From assembly GCA_023091665.1 (NCBI GenBank), contig JALJCQ010000029.1, positions 496,001 to 560,000 of the forward strand: a DNA stretch of 64,000 bases, in the 5' to 3' direction. This stretch comes from Pythium myriotylum (lineage: Eukaryota; Oomycota; Peronosporomycetes; Pythiales; Pythiaceae). Positions 63,001-64,000 of this stretch are shown here, in pieces. A program made the position numbers and the translations under genes. Under the pieces are notes generated by a model. That model saw nothing but the letters and a program-made list of their open reading frames with translations. It did no database searches and was not told where the DNA came from. Numbering within the stretch: position 1 is the stretch's first letter; the number at the start of each line of letters is the position of its first letter.

Positions 63001-64000
63001 AGCGAGGACGTGGTGAAGATCCTTATTGCCCAAGGAATCCCAATCAACGCTCAGGACGAGGTGAGTTTAATCTTGCTCTTCGTGATGGTCTTGGTTACTT
63101 AATCGTCCATGTAGACAGGGCACACAGCTTTACACTGGGCTACTTCCCACGGGTACACACCTGTGATGAAGATACTCGTTGAGAATGGCGCTGACATGCA
63201 CGCAGTGACGAAGGTGAGACCATGCTGACGTTTGTACTCATGAGTTATTCGGTAGCTTACTGTAATTGTCTGTCAATAGGACGGTGAATCCGTTCTTTTC
63301 CTGGCGATTCGAAGCGGCAAGTCGGACGCATTCAAGTGTGCACTGGATCTCGGCGCCGAGATCAATGTTACAGCTAAGGTACAGCCGAACACTGTCGGAG
63401 GGACGCATTGCAAATAACGCTAACTTGTGGTTGATGAGAAAGACCAAGGATGGCCCGATGATGCCCCTTACCTTCGCTCTGAAACAAGAACCGACTAGTT
63501 TCACCACCGAGGTCATCTTCGAGTTGTGCTGTCGAGGTGCCATTGCTGAGACGGCGAAAAACGATATCGATGCACAGCTATCCAACACAGATGACACTCC
63601 GTCAGCGACCACTCGATTGTGGCGAGCTGGCGTGAAGACGTGCATTGCTCACTGGGCAGAGGAGTACCAGAACGGCTCACGAGACTTGACTAAGATCCCT
63701 TTCGAAATTGTCGTGCGAGGGGAGGCATCTGTGAAGACCTATTTGGGTGATGTGAAAAGATCTTCACTCGCCGAAATGGTTCAACGATGCAAAATCTGTG
63801 TGGTCGGTCCAAGCGAATGGGGTAAAACCAGTCTGGTGCAGTCTCTCCAGCTTAAGAAACCTGTGCTGACTCGACTAAAGGATCGCACAATCGGCATCGA
63901 TCTAGCCACCTGCAATCTAGGTGGAAAAGCTGAGAACCCCCCTGATGTCGCTCAGGAGGTGACATTCTGGGACTTCGCTGGACAGGATGTGTACCACGGT
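60026..64000 (+). CDS. Ankyrin-repeat Roc-GTPase (ROCO-type) protein, 5' part, continues past the window
   Basis: 22 exons, all introns phase 0 and 54-80 nt: 60026-60130, 60192-60278, 60350-60448, 60515-60613, 60678-60776, 60842-60940, 61004-61102, 61171-61281, 61343-61444, 61501-61599, 61657-61755, 61823-61924, 61983-62081, 62139-62237, 62297-62395, 62458-62556, 62615-62713, 62783-62881, 62962-63060, 63115-63213, 63280-63378, 63449-64000+. Sixteen are exactly 99 nt, one 33-residue ankyrin repeat each (DGRTALHVAAGSGKNDILEL...). Exon 22 holds a Roc-like G domain: P-loop GPSEWGKTS (63806-63832), TIGID switch and WDFAGQDVYH (63968 on). Expect COR and possibly kinase beyond the edge. Likely signalling scaffold; partners unknown. 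Confidence 0.88.

Noticed and set aside
60131..63448. Treating the ankyrin array as a tandem-repeat pseudogene because the genomic frame is full of stops
   Set aside because: All stops lie in introns with good GT-AG ends; the spliced frame is open through all 22 exons.

Overview
The window looks like nuclear DNA of an oomycete (Phytophthora/Pythium-type stramenopile). The evidence is eukaryotic gene structure with short GT-AG introns (54-94 nt), high coding GC, start sites that resemble the oomycete Inr+FPR core promoter, lineage-typical secreted and GPI-anchored-like proteins, and house-keeping genes of eukaryotic type (a TPR/Mlp nucleoporin and a trans-2-enoyl-CoA reductase). I recognised no tRNA, rRNA or CRISPR feature.

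Layout. 1-8.5 kb: a cluster of small secreted proline-rich proteins in two sub-types, sitting on a tandem duplication of about 4.07 kb whose first 1,373 bp are identical. 8.7-14.6 kb: a GPI-anchored-like cysteine protein, then two divergently transcribed seven-TM/class III nucleotidyl cyclase genes that share a 1,667 bp inverted identical block. 14.8-16.6 kb: an ABCG half-transporter. 17-22 kb: hairpins, a tiny secreted protein, a secreted protein with an internally duplicated block, and a membrane-anchored TPR-repeat protein. 23-29 kb: three tandem secreted lipases (+). 30-39.4 kb: three more lipases (-), interrupted by a 540 bp Harbinger-like element and two GPI-type cysteine proteins. 40.8-44.7 kb: two further cysteine proteins and degenerate ORFs. 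45-50 kb: two more ABCG transporters in tandem. 50.5-59.2 kb: TPR/Mlp nucleoporin, enoyl-CoA reductase and a single-pass Cys-rich membrane protein. 59.2-64 kb: two head-to-head ankyrin genes. The large one has 21 small phase-0 exons, most exactly 99 nt, leading into a Roc GTPase domain cut by the window edge.

Two themes stand out. First, almost every family (cyclase, lipase, ABCG, small secreted protein) carries blocks of near-complete identity that end abruptly inside otherwise diverged paralogues, mostly over the catalytic core, in direct and inverted orientation. Gene conversion is the simplest reading; assembly duplication must be excluded. Second, several lineage-specific families look undescribed: the TSPVHN/RRGLRG secreted proteins (possible repeat-peptide precursors), the SSCDG...DYC...P.C GPI-like family, and a 7TM-cyclase that appears to lack the usual catalytic and adenine-selecting residues.

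Splice sites were read by eye and no similarity search was possible. Exon boundaries are firm where both frame and homologous copies agree (cyclases, ankyrin exons, nucleoporin, reductase) and uncertain at the 5' ends of the GPI-like proteins.
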